A stretch of DNA of 64,000 nucleotides, taken from Candidatus Electrothrix aestuarii. GTDB taxonomy: Bacteria > Desulfobacterota > Desulfobulbia > Desulfobulbales > Desulfobulbaceae. A program made the position numbers and the translations under genes. Shown here one piece after another: positions 16,385-24,738 of the stretch. Numbering within the stretch: position 1 is the stretch's first letter; every line of letters starts with the position of its first letter. The notes below the pieces were generated by a model. It did no database searches. It worked only from the letters and a program-made list of their open reading frames with translations, and was not told where the DNA came from. The stretch spans positions 2,607,501-2,671,500 of the forward strand of contig CP159373.1 of assembly GCA_032595685.2 (NCBI GenBank), in the 5' to 3' direction.

Positions 16385-17698
16385 TTGAAAAGAATTGTAG
16401 AAAAACAAATTATTACGTGGAAGGATTCCCCGCGCCGAAAACCCCTGATCATCCGTGGAGCACGTCAGGTCGGGAAAACCTGGCTTGTGGACAATGTTCT
16501 GGCAAAGCAATTTGAAGGATACGTCAAGATAGATCTGGAAAAACGACGCGACCTGCATCCGCTCTTTGCGGATAATCTTGATCCGGGAGCCATCCTCCGT
16601 CATCTGGAACTGACAGTCGGGCGCATCATTCCCGGTCGTACCCTTGTTTTTTTTGATGAAATCCAGGCATGCCCCAGGGCGATCATGGCCCTGCGCTATT
16701 TCTTTGAGGAAATGCCGGAGCTTCATGTTGTTGCTGCCGGTTCCCTGCTGGAGTTCGCTTTTGGCGAGATTTCGGTTCCGGTGGGACGCGTGCAGTATCT
16801 GTACATGCACCCCATGACCTTTTACGAGTACCTCCTTGCTTTGGGCAAAGAAATAGTTGCCGAGTATACGCTTCAAGCACCGGAAACGGTTGCCGAGCCC
16901 ATTCAGCAGGCTGTTTTGACGGAACTGCGGCAGTATTTTTTTATCGGAGGGATGCCGGAATGCGTCAAGACCTTTCGTAACTCCGGGTCAATGCTTGCCT
17001 CTTTTCAGGTTCAGTCAGAAATTCTTGACTCATACCGTGATGATTTTGCCAAGTACCTGCCAAGAATAGACCCTCTCTGCCTTGACGCAGTTTTTCTCAA
17101 TGCGGCAAAAGGTGTGGGAGAACAGCTCAAATATACCCGCCTCAATGCAGGTCACTCCGGCCAGATGAACCGCAAGGCCTTTGACCTGTTGGTTAAGGCA
17201 AAATTACTCCATAAGATTCCTTCCTGTGATCCCAGTGGACTCCCCCTTGGTGCAACGGCCAATCTGAAGAAATTCAAGGCATCCATGCTGGACATCGGCC
17301 TGATGCAACGGCTCTGTCAGGTACCGGCAAAGACCGAGCTGCTTCAGGAAGATCTGCTGGCGATGTACAAAGGAAAACTGGCAGAGCAGTTTGTTGCTCA
17401 GGAGCTGCTGGCCTGGCACAGTTCAGAGCTTTTTTATTGGGCACGGGCTGCCCGTAGCAGTACTGCGGAAGTGGATTTTCTTGTTGTCCGGCAGGGAAAG
17501 ATCTATCCGGTGGAGGTAAAGTCAGGTGCAGGTGGAAGCATGAAAAGTCTCCACCTGATGTTGGAGAAATATTCGAACTGTCCGCAGGGACTGGTGTTGT
17601 ACAGCGATTGCAGGCGTGAGTTGCCTGAGCAGAAGTTGTTGTTTCTGCCCCTGTACTGTGCTGCTCTGATCGGGGATATGCGGTGGGATGCGGGGTGA
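16385..17698 (+). CDS. AAA ATPase with C-terminal DUF4143 (PD-(D/E)XK-like) domain
   Basis: A 437-residue protein with a TTG start. Walker A is IIRGARQVGKTWLVDNVLA (about residues 21-39), Walker B is TLVFFDEIQACPRAI (about 88-102) and sensor 1 is ELHVVAAGSLLEFAFGE. The C-terminal DUF4143 part includes STAEVDFLVVRQGKIYPVEV followed by KSG, which has the D…ExK strand pattern of a nuclease-like fold. This is a very widespread archaeal/bacterial AAA_14 family, often found near mobile elements and toxin genes. The molecular role is unsettled. A decayed partial copy lies just upstream. The downstream neighbour is convergent and is also an AAA protein. Confidence 0.9.
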   Translation: MKRIVEKQIITWKDSPRRKPLIIRGARQVGKTWLVDNVLAKQFEGYVKIDLEKRRDLHPLFADNLDPGAILRHLELTVGRIIPGRTLVFFDEIQACPRAIMALRYFFEEMPELHVVAAGSLLEFAFGEISVPVGRVQYLYMHPMTFYEYLLALGKEIVAEYTLQAPETVAEPIQQAVLTELRQYFFIGGMPECVKTFRNSGSMLASFQVQSEILDSYRDDFAKYLPRIDPLCLDAVFLNAAKGVGEQLKYTRLNAGHSGQMNRKAFDLLVKAKLLHKIPSCDPSGLPLGATANLKKFKASMLDIGLMQRLCQVPAKTELLQEDLLAMYKGKLAEQFVAQELLAWHSSELFYWARAARSSTAEVDFLVVRQGKIYPVEVKSGAGGSMKSLHLMLEKYSNCPQGLVLYSDCRRELPEQKLLFLPLYCAALIGDMRWDAG

Positions 17699-17743
17699 TT
17701 TTCGGTTATTAATCAGAGACGACCCCTTATTTGCTTGGGCATT

Positions 17744-19309
17744 TTACACCCAAACCATAAAGATTTCCTTGCCCTGAACCGTAACTTTCTCCTGCCGGTA
17801 CTTCATCTTTTTTCGGAAATCAAAGATGACAAGAAAGCCTTGGTTCTGCCCTTGGCGGTCCAGATAATCAACAAGCTGGGCGATTCCTTTTTTATGCTGC
17901 TCCGCTCCCTTCCAGATTTTCAGTTCATTGATATATTTTTGCCGATTATAGGTGATGACCACATCCAGCCGTTTTTCTTCTGAAATCTGGACTTCCTTGA
18001 AATCAAAACCGTGGCCGTTGATGATCGGCTTGAGAAAGGCCAGATAGAGAAGCCGCCAGTTTCTTTCCACAAAAGCAGTGTCTTTCGGGCTGTACTGTTC
18101 TTTCATGAACAGCTGGAACTTCGTTAATACCTTTTCAAAGTCCAGGGTGCGTTCAGGGGTAATGAACTGATTCTGATAGCTGTACAGTTCTATGTCTTTA
18201 TCTATGAGCTGCCCGATCTTGAGGTTCAGGGTGATGTAGTTATAGATCCGTTCTTTATAGATAAGGTTATGAATATGAAGAGGTTGAGTTCTATCCCTGC
18301 CGAAAATGCCGTAGGTGACGCCCTGACTGATCAGACGGTTGTCTTCGCTGTACTCCAGCTGAATATCCTTGAGCAGGATGTTTTCCACCAGCCTGTACAG
18401 TTCGCTGTTGTTTTCCAGGTTCTTGATTAAACTCTCAAAGTTCGTGTTCTTTTCCCGCAGGATATGATCAACGGCCCGGTCAACATCTTCTTCCTGCCAT
18501 GAACTGTCAGGCTGCATGATAACGGTATCAAGAAGATAACAGAGTTTGCTGACCAGAAACGGATGGCCCGAGGTGAAAAAATGAAGGCGGCGGGCGATAG
18601 CGGCAATATCCAGAGTAACCTTTCGTTCATCTGCGTATTCCTGCAGCATGGTTGCGATATCAGAGGAAGAAAAGGTAAGATCAATCTCAAAATCCGCTGC
18701 AATGTTCCAGGGGCTGTTTGTGCCGCCGGATTCCGGGCTGATCTTATGCTTCATGTTTTTCACATCATGGACCCCGGCCAGAATCACACTGTGAAAGGTG
18801 GAGTCTTCTCCCTCGTTCCGGGCCAGATACTTACTCCGCAGCAGGCCGAGAAATTGGAGAAAAAGGGCGTTGTCCGTGGCCGCATCTGTCTCGTCGATCA
18901 GCAGGACGACTTTGTTCTCCTTGGTGAACTCGGTGATAAAAGCGTCCAGATCTGTAAAGGTTTGAGAAGAACCGGCGGTTGCGGTCTTCAGCCTTTCTTT
19001 CATGTCATGCAGGACGCATTGTTTTTTCAGCAGCGAGAGGAAGGCGGTGGAAAAAGCAGCTTCATCGGCAAAGGCGGATCGCCCCAGAGCCTCGAAGCTG
19101 ATTTTGAGAGCAAGGTGTTCTTTTTCGTTTCGCAACCTTTTTGCCAGCAGAAACATGAAGGTGCTTTTGCCGTATTGTCGAGGTCGATTGATGGTGAAGT
19201 ATTCCCCGGCATCAACCAATTCCATGACAGCATCCAGTTTAGCGGAAATATCGACAGTGAAATGCCGTTCAGGGATGCAGGTGCCGGTGTAATGAAATTT
19301 CTTTGCCAT
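17744..19309 (-). CDS. AAA-like ATPase with C-terminal PD-(D/E)XK-type region
   Basis: A 521-residue protein. The N-terminal P-loop reads FTINRPRQYGKSTFMFLLAK (about 38-57), with Walker B VVLLIDETDAATDNALFLQF (about 134-153). A winged-helix-like middle part follows (about 260-340). The C-terminus has EKRLDVVITYNRQKYINELK, giving a D…ExK strand, and GIAQLVDYLDRQG, the usual QxxxY-like helix of PD-(D/E)XK nucleases. It resembles the AAA-ATPase_like/PD-(D/E)XK families that are expanded in genomes with many Rpn-type genes. It starts 26 nt after the reconstructed zinc-ribbon gene that the IS4 element now interrupts, so both may once have formed an operon. Confidence 0.85.
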   Translation of the reverse strand: MAKKFHYTGTCIPERHFTVDISAKLDAVMELVDAGEYFTINRPRQYGKSTFMFLLAKRLRNEKEHLALKISFEALGRSAFADEAAFSTAFLSLLKKQCVLHDMKERLKTATAGSSQTFTDLDAFITEFTKENKVVLLIDETDAATDNALFLQFLGLLRSKYLARNEGEDSTFHSVILAGVHDVKNMKHKISPESGGTNSPWNIAADFEIDLTFSSSDIATMLQEYADERKVTLDIAAIARRLHFFTSGHPFLVSKLCYLLDTVIMQPDSSWQEEDVDRAVDHILREKNTNFESLIKNLENNSELYRLVENILLKDIQLEYSEDNRLISQGVTYGIFGRDRTQPLHIHNLIYKERIYNYITLNLKIGQLIDKDIELYSYQNQFITPERTLDFEKVLTKFQLFMKEQYSPKDTAFVERNWRLLYLAFLKPIINGHGFDFKEVQISEEKRLDVVITYNRQKYINELKIWKGAEQHKKGIAQLVDYLDRQGQNQGFLVIFDFRKKMKYRQEKVTVQGKEIFMVWV

Positions 19310-19495
19310 TGAGAAATGCGGCGGTCGTTTTTTTGTTACATGAATTTTTCAATTTCACTTTCACAGCGTAAGCAAAATTGTTTCACCCGGCCATCAACTG
19401 CTTTTTCATAACTGCACTGGTCGCAGTAATTCATGTTGCATTTTTCGCAAGCATACATGGAGGTCACAGGTTCCTCTGTACGTCCGCTGATTTCT

Positions 19496-19505
19496 CCAAC
19501 AGTAG
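19496..19505. repeat. Target-site duplication of IS4-family element (left copy)
   Basis: CCAACAGTAG, identical to 20945-20954 at the other end of the element. The 10-bp length is in the range known for IS4-family insertions. Confidence 0.85.
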
Positions 19506-20944
19506 CAGTAATTTTAAATTTTAATATTATCAGGTCGATAGATTTTTAATTTCAAGCTGTTTAAACATAAAGTCTATCAGCTGAGACCAACTGTTAAAAA
19601 ATAAATATCTGGTTAATGCTTTCAGGTCATTAAAAAAGGTCTTTCGGACAGACAAGACCGATCTGACGGCTTTGTATTTTGTATCAACAAGCTCCAGGAA
19701 TGTGTGAGCTAAAAATGCGACCAGATTGAGAGTCAGTAAGGTGTTCGAGAGAAATTTATTGCCATGCCCGAAATTATGCTCTAAATGGTAGCCTTTTGTT
19801 TTCAGGATATTATTATTTTCATTTTCCACCTTCCATCGAGTTCTTCCGGCTTGTACTATAGATTGAACATTGGTTCTGTCTATTTTAAAATCAGTGATAA
19901 AAGAATTTTTATACAGAACCTCTTGTGTTTTGGTGTTAATGACGGTCAACTCAACCCAATTGACAGAAGGAGCGTCATCCCCCTGCTTGAGGGGTAAGTC
20001 ATTAGCATAACGATAAGTATGAAGCTCGTGAAATTTTCCGTTCCATTTTCTTTGAGAACTTACTGTAATACCATCTTTCTTTTCAAGTTCGGCAACATAC
20101 TGATAAAGGGTCGTATGTGAGGAGGGTTTGCAAATCAGGATAAAACGAAAACTGTGTGCCGATAATAAGTTGCAAAACGGCCCTCTGGAAAACAAATCGT
20201 CTCCCAGGATGATAACTTTTCGAGCCGATAAAGAAGAGTTCCGTTCAATCCAGCGCTTAGCAGCATTCAACTCGCAATCCTGTTTTGCTGAACCATCCTG
20301 AGGGGTGACGAATTCTGGTTCCAGAGCGATGACCTTGTTGTTGTCCGGTGCAGCTACCACCGGGGTAAGAACCTTATGGGAATAACTTACCGTTCCGTTG
20401 GAGTTACGAGCAACGGAACAGTTTTCACAATGTATTTTGGAGGAACGAAAAAATTCTGTACCATCTATCGGAACCAACAAATATTCATCCAGCACTCTAT
20501 AACGATCCAAGTGTCCAGCACTTTCAAGCCGATCAAAAGTTTCTGAAAAAATTGGATAAAAATTATCAGAAGTAAGGGTGTCAAGAAGATTGCGGGTCTG
20601 ATTGTCCGACATGATCTGTGTTATTCCGAACAAACTTTGAGCATTATTATGCCCGTGAGCCTGCTGCATTGCCCGCTGATGAGATAAGAATGATGGGGAT
20701 TGGTTGAAAAACATGGAAAACGCACCTAACGCCGCATCCTTCATTGAATATGTGAGGTTTGGGCTGAATTTCCGGTAATCCGGGAGTTCATCAAATATGC
20801 TATGGATCTGATTGACAAACGTATCGAATGTTAATTCTTTGGTATTTGAAGGCATAAGCAGAGGACTCGTGTGATATTGATCATGCCTTTCAATAACACA
20901 TATTCGTTAAATAAAATAGTACGTTGTCAAATTTATAATTGCTG
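19506..20944 (-). mobile_element. IS4-family insertion sequence (1439 bp)
   Basis: Terminal repeats CAGTAATTTTAAATTT (19506-19521) and AAATTTATAATTGCTG (20929-20944) are inverted copies matching at 14 of 16 positions. Direct 10-bp duplications of CCAACAGTAG flank both ends. One intact transposase gene on the minus strand fills most of the element. It sits inside the zinc-ribbon gene, whose frame is restored when the element and one duplication are removed. Confidence 0.9.
19530..20855 (-). CDS. IS4-type DDE transposase
   Basis: A 441-residue transposase. The catalytic residues are recognisable as LVPIDGTEFF (D), VIILGDDLFSRGPF (D) and RWKVENENNNILKTKGYHLE (E, in the position of the family's YREK-like signature). 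A CENC motif between the first two strands may bind metal. The N-terminus contains FNQSPSFLSHQRAMQQAHGH, typical of this subgroup, and NIVAFLAHTFLEL-like helices close the protein. The frame is intact, so the element could still be mobile. Confidence 0.88.
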   Translation of the reverse strand: MPSNTKELTFDTFVNQIHSIFDELPDYRKFSPNLTYSMKDAALGAFSMFFNQSPSFLSHQRAMQQAHGHNNAQSLFGITQIMSDNQTRNLLDTLTSDNFYPIFSETFDRLESAGHLDRYRVLDEYLLVPIDGTEFFRSSKIHCENCSVARNSNGTVSYSHKVLTPVVAAPDNNKVIALEPEFVTPQDGSAKQDCELNAAKRWIERNSSLSARKVIILGDDLFSRGPFCNLLSAHSFRFILICKPSSHTTLYQYVAELEKKDGITVSSQRKWNGKFHELHTYRYANDLPLKQGDDAPSVNWVELTVINTKTQEVLYKNSFITDFKIDRTNVQSIVQAGRTRWKVENENNNILKTKGYHLEHNFGHGNKFLSNTLLTLNLVAFLAHTFLELVDTKYKAVRSVLSVRKTFFNDLKALTRYLFFNSWSQLIDFMFKQLEIKNLST

Positions 20945-20954
20945 CCAACAGTAG
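20945..20954. repeat. Target-site duplication of IS4-family element (right copy)
   Basis: CCAACAGTAG, identical to 19496-19505. Confidence 0.85.
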
Positions 20955-21073
20955 CACCACAAAAATGGCAGGAAGCCTTGATTTGATTGTCATAAGAAGC
21001 ATTTTTTTGCTTGTTTTTCATTGAGCTATCACCTTGTGAAAAATTTCTTTGTTTGTAGGGATCACCCCAGCAC

Positions 21074-21200
21074 AACCCCCTGTGTACAAAATCCAACTGA
21101 TTAACCAAGGCCTTTATTTTCAAACGAGCCTCCTGCGCCCCTGTTTCCTTGAGTGTGGCAGTCAACTGTTTCTGTAACTTCTTCGGTTCAGGTTGCTATT
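21074..21200 (-). pseudogene. Duplicated 3' end of the DUF2791-like ATPase gene
   Basis: About 127 bp match 22209-22335, the 3' end of the 412-aa ATPase gene; both encode TLKETGAQEARLKIKALVNQ. By eye the copies are close to 88-90% identical. The frame is lost at both sides. Together with the intact copy it brackets the six-heme cytochrome gene as a direct repeat, pointing to a duplication or recombination event. Confidence 0.85.
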
Positions 21201-21260
21201 ATGATGGACTCGCAGGCGGGAATTTTTCGGGATCATATCCGCCATCTGCTTCCGGTTCGG

Positions 21261-21278
21261 AAAATAAATCTGTCCCTT
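21261..21278. repeat. Single arm of the GGGACAGATTTATTTT repeat
   Basis: AAAATAAATCTGTCCCTT, one arm of the element seen complete at 11141-11222 and 22051-22116. It lies just beyond the 3' end of the cytochrome gene, so the cytochrome gene is bracketed by members of this repeat family. Confidence 0.6.
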
Positions 21279-21289
21279 TGAACGCTTCC

Positions 21290-22021
21290 CTATTTCGCCG
21301 CTGGCTTTTCACCGGATGCAGACGTTGTTGAGTTGTCATACCCCGGCATTTTGAGATGACATTTACTGCAATCGGTCTTGAGGTCAAAAGCCAAGGTGCT
21401 GTCATGGCAGAAGCCGCAGTATTTGCCGTTATACATGGCTTCCATGTTGAAATCAGGCTGTTCGCTCGTGCTGCCCACCTTCATTTCAAAAAGACGCATG
21501 TGACATTCGTTGCAGGCAAGACCGAGTTCCTTGTTATGTAAGGCATGATTGAAAAGAACTCCTTGTGCCGGTTTCTCAAAAAGAATGGTGTCCGGTGGAT
21601 CAACATCGTTTCCGTGACATCGCTTACAATTCGCCTCGTCCTGAATAGCAAAGACTTTGGTCCCGTTATGGCAGGCACCGCAGTATCTCCCTTCCCCGAA
21701 GGAAATTTTATTGAAATCACCACTGGCCTTTGCTGCTCCGGCTGCCATCTGAAAAATCTTGCTGTGACAATCTGTACATTGCAGCCCGGCTTCGCTCGCA
21801 TGGGCCTTATGGCTGAACAGACCGATGGCGTAATCAGGATAGCCCGTTGCCGGAGTTTTCTGTGTCGGGACTGGTTTCTTTGTACGTTCTTGCCGAGCAG
21901 CCTGTTCAGTCGGGTTCTGATCAGCTCTTGCCTCCTGTACGCCGTCCAGGTCAGCAACAACAAAAAAAAGGCCGACATAAGCTGACAGAACGACAAATAT
22001 AATTGTCTTGTTAAATTTCAT
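21290..22021 (-). CDS. Periplasmic six-heme cytochrome c (two c7/c3-like modules)
   Basis: A 243-residue exported protein. The signal peptide is in the first 35 residues (IIFVVLSAYVGLFFVVADLD). Six CXXCH haem-binding motifs are present: CTDCH, CGACH, CKRCH, CNECH, CGFCH and CSKCH, arranged as two similar three-haem modules. Each module carries the upstream distal His pattern (LFSHKAH, LFNHALH) and a conserved YCGxCHxxT segment. This is the cytochrome c7/c3 style used for periplasmic electron transfer in sulfate-, sulfur- or metal-respiring bacteria. The ATG at 22021 is preferred over 22027 because GAGGA lies 7 nt upstream. It is flanked by repeats and gene fragments rather than by respiratory genes. 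Confidence 0.9.
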   Translation of the reverse strand: MKFNKTIIFVVLSAYVGLFFVVADLDGVQEARADQNPTEQAARQERTKKPVPTQKTPATGYPDYAIGLFSHKAHASEAGLQCTDCHSKIFQMAAGAAKASGDFNKISFGEGRYCGACHNGTKVFAIQDEANCKRCHGNDVDPPDTILFEKPAQGVLFNHALHNKELGLACNECHMRLFEMKVGSTSEQPDFNMEAMYNGKYCGFCHDSTLAFDLKTDCSKCHLKMPGYDNSTTSASGEKPAAK

Positions 22022-22050
22022 TTGCATTTCCTCAGTAAAAAGTAAAAAAA

Positions 22051-22116
22051 GGACAGATTTATTTTCCGCTTTTCAGGTTGTCACGGCATTCTGTTGAAAA
22101 AATGGATATCTGTCCT
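22051..22116. repeat. Inverted-repeat element (GGACAGATTTATTTT family)
   Basis: The left arm GGACAGATTTATTTT and the right arm ATGGATATCTGTCC are imperfect inverted repeats around about 37 nt. It lies between the start of the cytochrome gene and the end of the 412-aa ATPase gene, and is related to the element beside the helicase start at 11141. Confidence 0.6.
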
Positions 22117-22197
22117 GTGGAGAACTCTTCAAAAAAACATTCATACAGGTCAACCATCGGCTCGTACAAGGCGTTAAGGCGTTACGGATCAAATGAA

Positions 22198-23436
22198 TCA
22201 CCTCAAAACAACCCCCTGCTGCACAAAATCCAACTGATTAACCAACGCTTTTATTTTCAAACGGGCCTCCTGCGCACCTGTTTCCTTGAGCGTGGCAGTC
22301 AACTGCTTCTGTACTTCCTTCGGTTCCGGTTGCCAGTCATAGGCCTTGCCATGTACATGGATCAACTTCTCAGCCAGGGTTTGCCATTCCCGAGCGGACA
22401 GACCGTGCAAGTCATGGATGTTCAGGCGACGCCAGGCCTTGGCATAGTTTTCTGCAAAATAGGGCTGCTCCGTCTCAGCACGGGTATCCACCCGCTCGTA
22501 ATCCTCGTTCTTGACTGTGGCGAAAAAATCATCGGTAAAGGCGAACACCGGATACAGGCCGTGTAACGGCTCCTCCGGGCAGAAAAAGCGTTGTAAAATG
22601 GCATAACTTTTACGACGCACATTGATCCGGGTCTGAGCAATGGCCTCGGCCTCGTCAAACAGCAGCACCCAGCCCTTATAGCCCATCTGCTGAAACATAA
22701 GGCCCAGTCCTCTGACTAAATCAAAATATGGTTCCCAGCCCTTGCAGACCAGGGATTGCTCCTTGTAAAAGGAAACCTCACGATATTTCAGGGCCTGCCT
22801 GATGCGAACCACGGGCGGCGCATTGCCGTTCAGGGCATTGCTCAGGATCCAGGGAAATTCCCGAGGCCGAAAAGCAGCATGTTTTTTCAAGCCTTTTTGC
22901 CGTCTGGAAAGCTGCATGTTTTCACTCGCCAAGGCGGTGAGCACAGCTTTAAAAACATGGGGCATATTGTCAGGAATAATTGAGAGGGGATCAGCCTTTT
23001 TGCCTTTGAGCTGTTTTGTATATCCCCCTTTGGTCCATTGCTCCCAGACCTTGACCAGCGGGTCATCGCTGTCAGGAAAGGAAATCTGGCTCACCAGAGC
23101 ACGGTAGACCTGGCGAAAGTCATGCAGCGGCACTTCCCTGGGATCAAGATTGATCAAGCTGACCGCAAAGCCCTGTTGCAAGGCCCGTTGGCGCAGATAG
23201 GTCAGGCTATGGGATTTTCCCTGACCATAGGAGCCGCACACGCAGAGATGGGTGGACTTGTTCTTGGCTACATCCTGCGCACCCTGATCAAAGACCGTGT
23301 TCAATTGGCTCTCACGGGCGGTGAGCAGGCTCACCCCGAAAGGATCAAACAGCCCCTCCCGCAAGCATTCCACGGCCCGGCGCAAGGGAAAATTATTTGC
23401 CTCTTCCAGGAGCTGAAAAAAATCTGGCATGTCCAT
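22198..23436 (-). CDS. P-loop ATPase, BrxD/DUF2791-like (second of pair)
   Basis: A 412-residue ATPase. Walker A is VCGSYGQGKSHSLTYLRQRA (about residues 66-85) and Walker B is GWVLLFDEAEAIAQTRINVR (about 255-274). The N-terminus NFPLRRAVECLREGLFDPFG follows the family pattern in which a helix ending in LRxG precedes the P-loop. The region after Walker A (REVPLHDFRQVYRALV) is shared with the adjacent paralogue. In BREX and related systems BrxD-type ATPases accompany a large Lhr-like helicase. Here the nearest downstream genes on the same strand, past an 11-kb insertion, are exactly such a helicase-nuclease and a second helicase. It starts 3 nt after the first ATPase gene. Confidence 0.82.
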   Translation of the reverse strand: MDMPDFFQLLEEANNFPLRRAVECLREGLFDPFGVSLLTARESQLNTVFDQGAQDVAKNKSTHLCVCGSYGQGKSHSLTYLRQRALQQGFAVSLINLDPREVPLHDFRQVYRALVSQISFPDSDDPLVKVWEQWTKGGYTKQLKGKKADPLSIIPDNMPHVFKAVLTALASENMQLSRRQKGLKKHAAFRPREFPWILSNALNGNAPPVVRIRQALKYREVSFYKEQSLVCKGWEPYFDLVRGLGLMFQQMGYKGWVLLFDEAEAIAQTRINVRRKSYAILQRFFCPEEPLHGLYPVFAFTDDFFATVKNEDYERVDTRAETEQPYFAENYAKAWRRLNIHDLHGLSAREWQTLAEKLIHVHGKAYDWQPEPKEVQKQLTATLKETGAQEARLKIKALVNQLDFVQQGVVLR

Positions 23437-23439
23437 TGC

Positions 23440-24738
23440 TTACTGATCCCAACTTGGCTGAAGTTGTTCCACTTTTTCCTGATCCATTTCCTGCTGGCTG
23501 GAGACGATATGCTGCTCAAGATCAAGCTCTTCAGACGGTGTTTCGCCTTGTTCCGCCATATCAAGAATGCTGATGAGCTGTTTGATGAACAGGCGTACCT
23601 CACTGAGCAGGCCCATCTTTTCCTGATTGGTGCAGACCTCCTCAACCAGCTTGTCTGGCACTGAATCCTCTGCTTCCCAGCGGTAGGATATTTCATGGAT
23701 CCGGCGTAAACAGCGACCCAGCTCAATCAGCTCTTTGCTGGTCAGGGGGGTGCGATGGAGGTCAATCAACACGCCCCGGTAGTTGAGTTTTTTCTTCTGG
23801 CCGATGCTGCGGACCCGGCTCCACAGGGCATCATAGGATTTAAAGCCCTTTTCCGAGAGCAGCACATCAGGAATAATGGAAAAAAAGATATGAAAATATT
23901 CTGCATGTTCGGAGTTATCAATGAGCAGGCGTACATTCTCATAAGCAGCATTGCGCATGGAAGCGGGCTGGGCAATAACCGTTTCCAGCTCATCCAACAA
24001 CAGGATCAAGCCCTTGTGTTCACAATGGCGCAAAAAGACATTCAGGGAATTGAGCAGCTGTTTGCTGTTGGACTTGTTGACTACCTCAAAAATACCAAAG
24101 GGTTTCAGCTCCCGCTTGGTCACCTTGCCGCCTTCAAACCAGTGGAAGATGATTTCCTGGGCAGCGTCCCGTTTTTCCTGCTCCTCGCCCTCTTCCAAGG
24201 GGACAAAGCGATTATGGGCCAGAGCCGTGAGGCCGTTGGCAAAATTGATGTTCATGCCCGGCAGATTGCGCAGGGTCTCGGCCAGATCCGCCATTTGTTC
24301 AAGGGAAGGGGCTTCTTTTTCCGCTTTTTCAGCTAAATTATACAACCATTGCCGTAAAAGGTTGCGGATGCCAACACCTTCAAAACGACCATGAAGCTGT
24401 TGGGTAATGGCCTGATAGACGGCCTCGAATTTATGAATCGGTGTTTCACGGGTCAGGATCACAAAGGAAACGCCAAAGCCTTCCTGCAGGGCAAGATGTT
24501 GGATGACCGACATGAAATGGGTCTTGCCGTCCCCGTAATCACCGCTGAGAAAGCGTACCTTGGCCCCGCCTTCGGCAATATAATTGGCCAGATCATCCTC
24601 AATAAAGGTGAGCCAATTATCGCGGCCCACTGTGAAAAACGGGACATACTGCGCCGGAACACTGCCTTTGCGCAGTTCTTCAATAATAGAACGGGCCTGG
24701 AAGGGCTTCAGCTGACCCAGCTCTTCCATGGTTTTCAT
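23440..24738 (-). CDS. P-loop ATPase, BrxD/DUF2791-like (first of pair)
   Basis: A 432-residue ATPase with LSGDYGDGKTHFMSVIQHLA (Walker A, about 64-83) and LILLLDELETVIAQP (Walker B, about 242-256). The N-terminus reads QARSIIEELRKGSVPAQYVP followed by FTVGRD, very close to the start of DUF2791/BREX ATP-binding proteins. After Walker A comes RETPIHKFEAVYQAIT, shared with the neighbouring paralogue. The C-terminal 40 residues are acidic and probably flexible. It overlaps the upstream 279-aa gene by 4 nt and precedes the second ATPase by 3 nt, so the three are one transcription unit. It probably forms ring or hetero-oligomeric assemblies with its paralogue (inference). Confidence 0.85.
   Translation of the reverse strand: MKTMEELGQLKPFQARSIIEELRKGSVPAQYVPFFTVGRDNWLTFIEDDLANYIAEGGAKVRFLSGDYGDGKTHFMSVIQHLALQEGFGVSFVILTRETPIHKFEAVYQAITQQLHGRFEGVGIRNLLRQWLYNLAEKAEKEAPSLEQMADLAETLRNLPGMNINFANGLTALAHNRFVPLEEGEEQEKRDAAQEIIFHWFEGGKVTKRELKPFGIFEVVNKSNSKQLLNSLNVFLRHCEHKGLILLLDELETVIAQPASMRNAAYENVRLLIDNSEHAEYFHIFFSIIPDVLLSEKGFKSYDALWSRVRSIGQKKKLNYRGVLIDLHRTPLTSKELIELGRCLRRIHEISYRWEAEDSVPDKLVEEVCTNQEKMGLLSEVRLFIKQLISILDMAEQGETPSEELDLEQHIVSSQQEMDQEKVEQLQPSWDQ

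Larger units (their letters stand above)
19336..21021 (-). pseudogene. Small zinc-ribbon protein gene split by IS4-family element
   Basis: Removing the insertion (19506-20944) and one copy of the 10-bp duplication joins two frames into an uninterrupted 78-codon gene. It starts at 21021 (ATG after AAGGTG) with MKNKQKNASYDNQIK and ends at 19336. The joined product has seven regularly spaced Cys: CHFC, CEKCNMNYCDQC and CLRC, the layout of a small double zinc ribbon. In the present state translation would run into the element and stop at 20890. The role is unknown; small zinc-ribbon proteins often bind nucleic acid or a partner protein. Its downstream neighbour is the AAA/PD-(D/E)XK gene at 17744-19309. 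Confidence 0.85.

Noticed and set aside
12606-21165. Shared LCWGD peptide in the exported protein (12606-13229) and in the frame ending at 20890
   Set aside because: The surrounding DNA is not similar, so the match is chance rather than a duplication.
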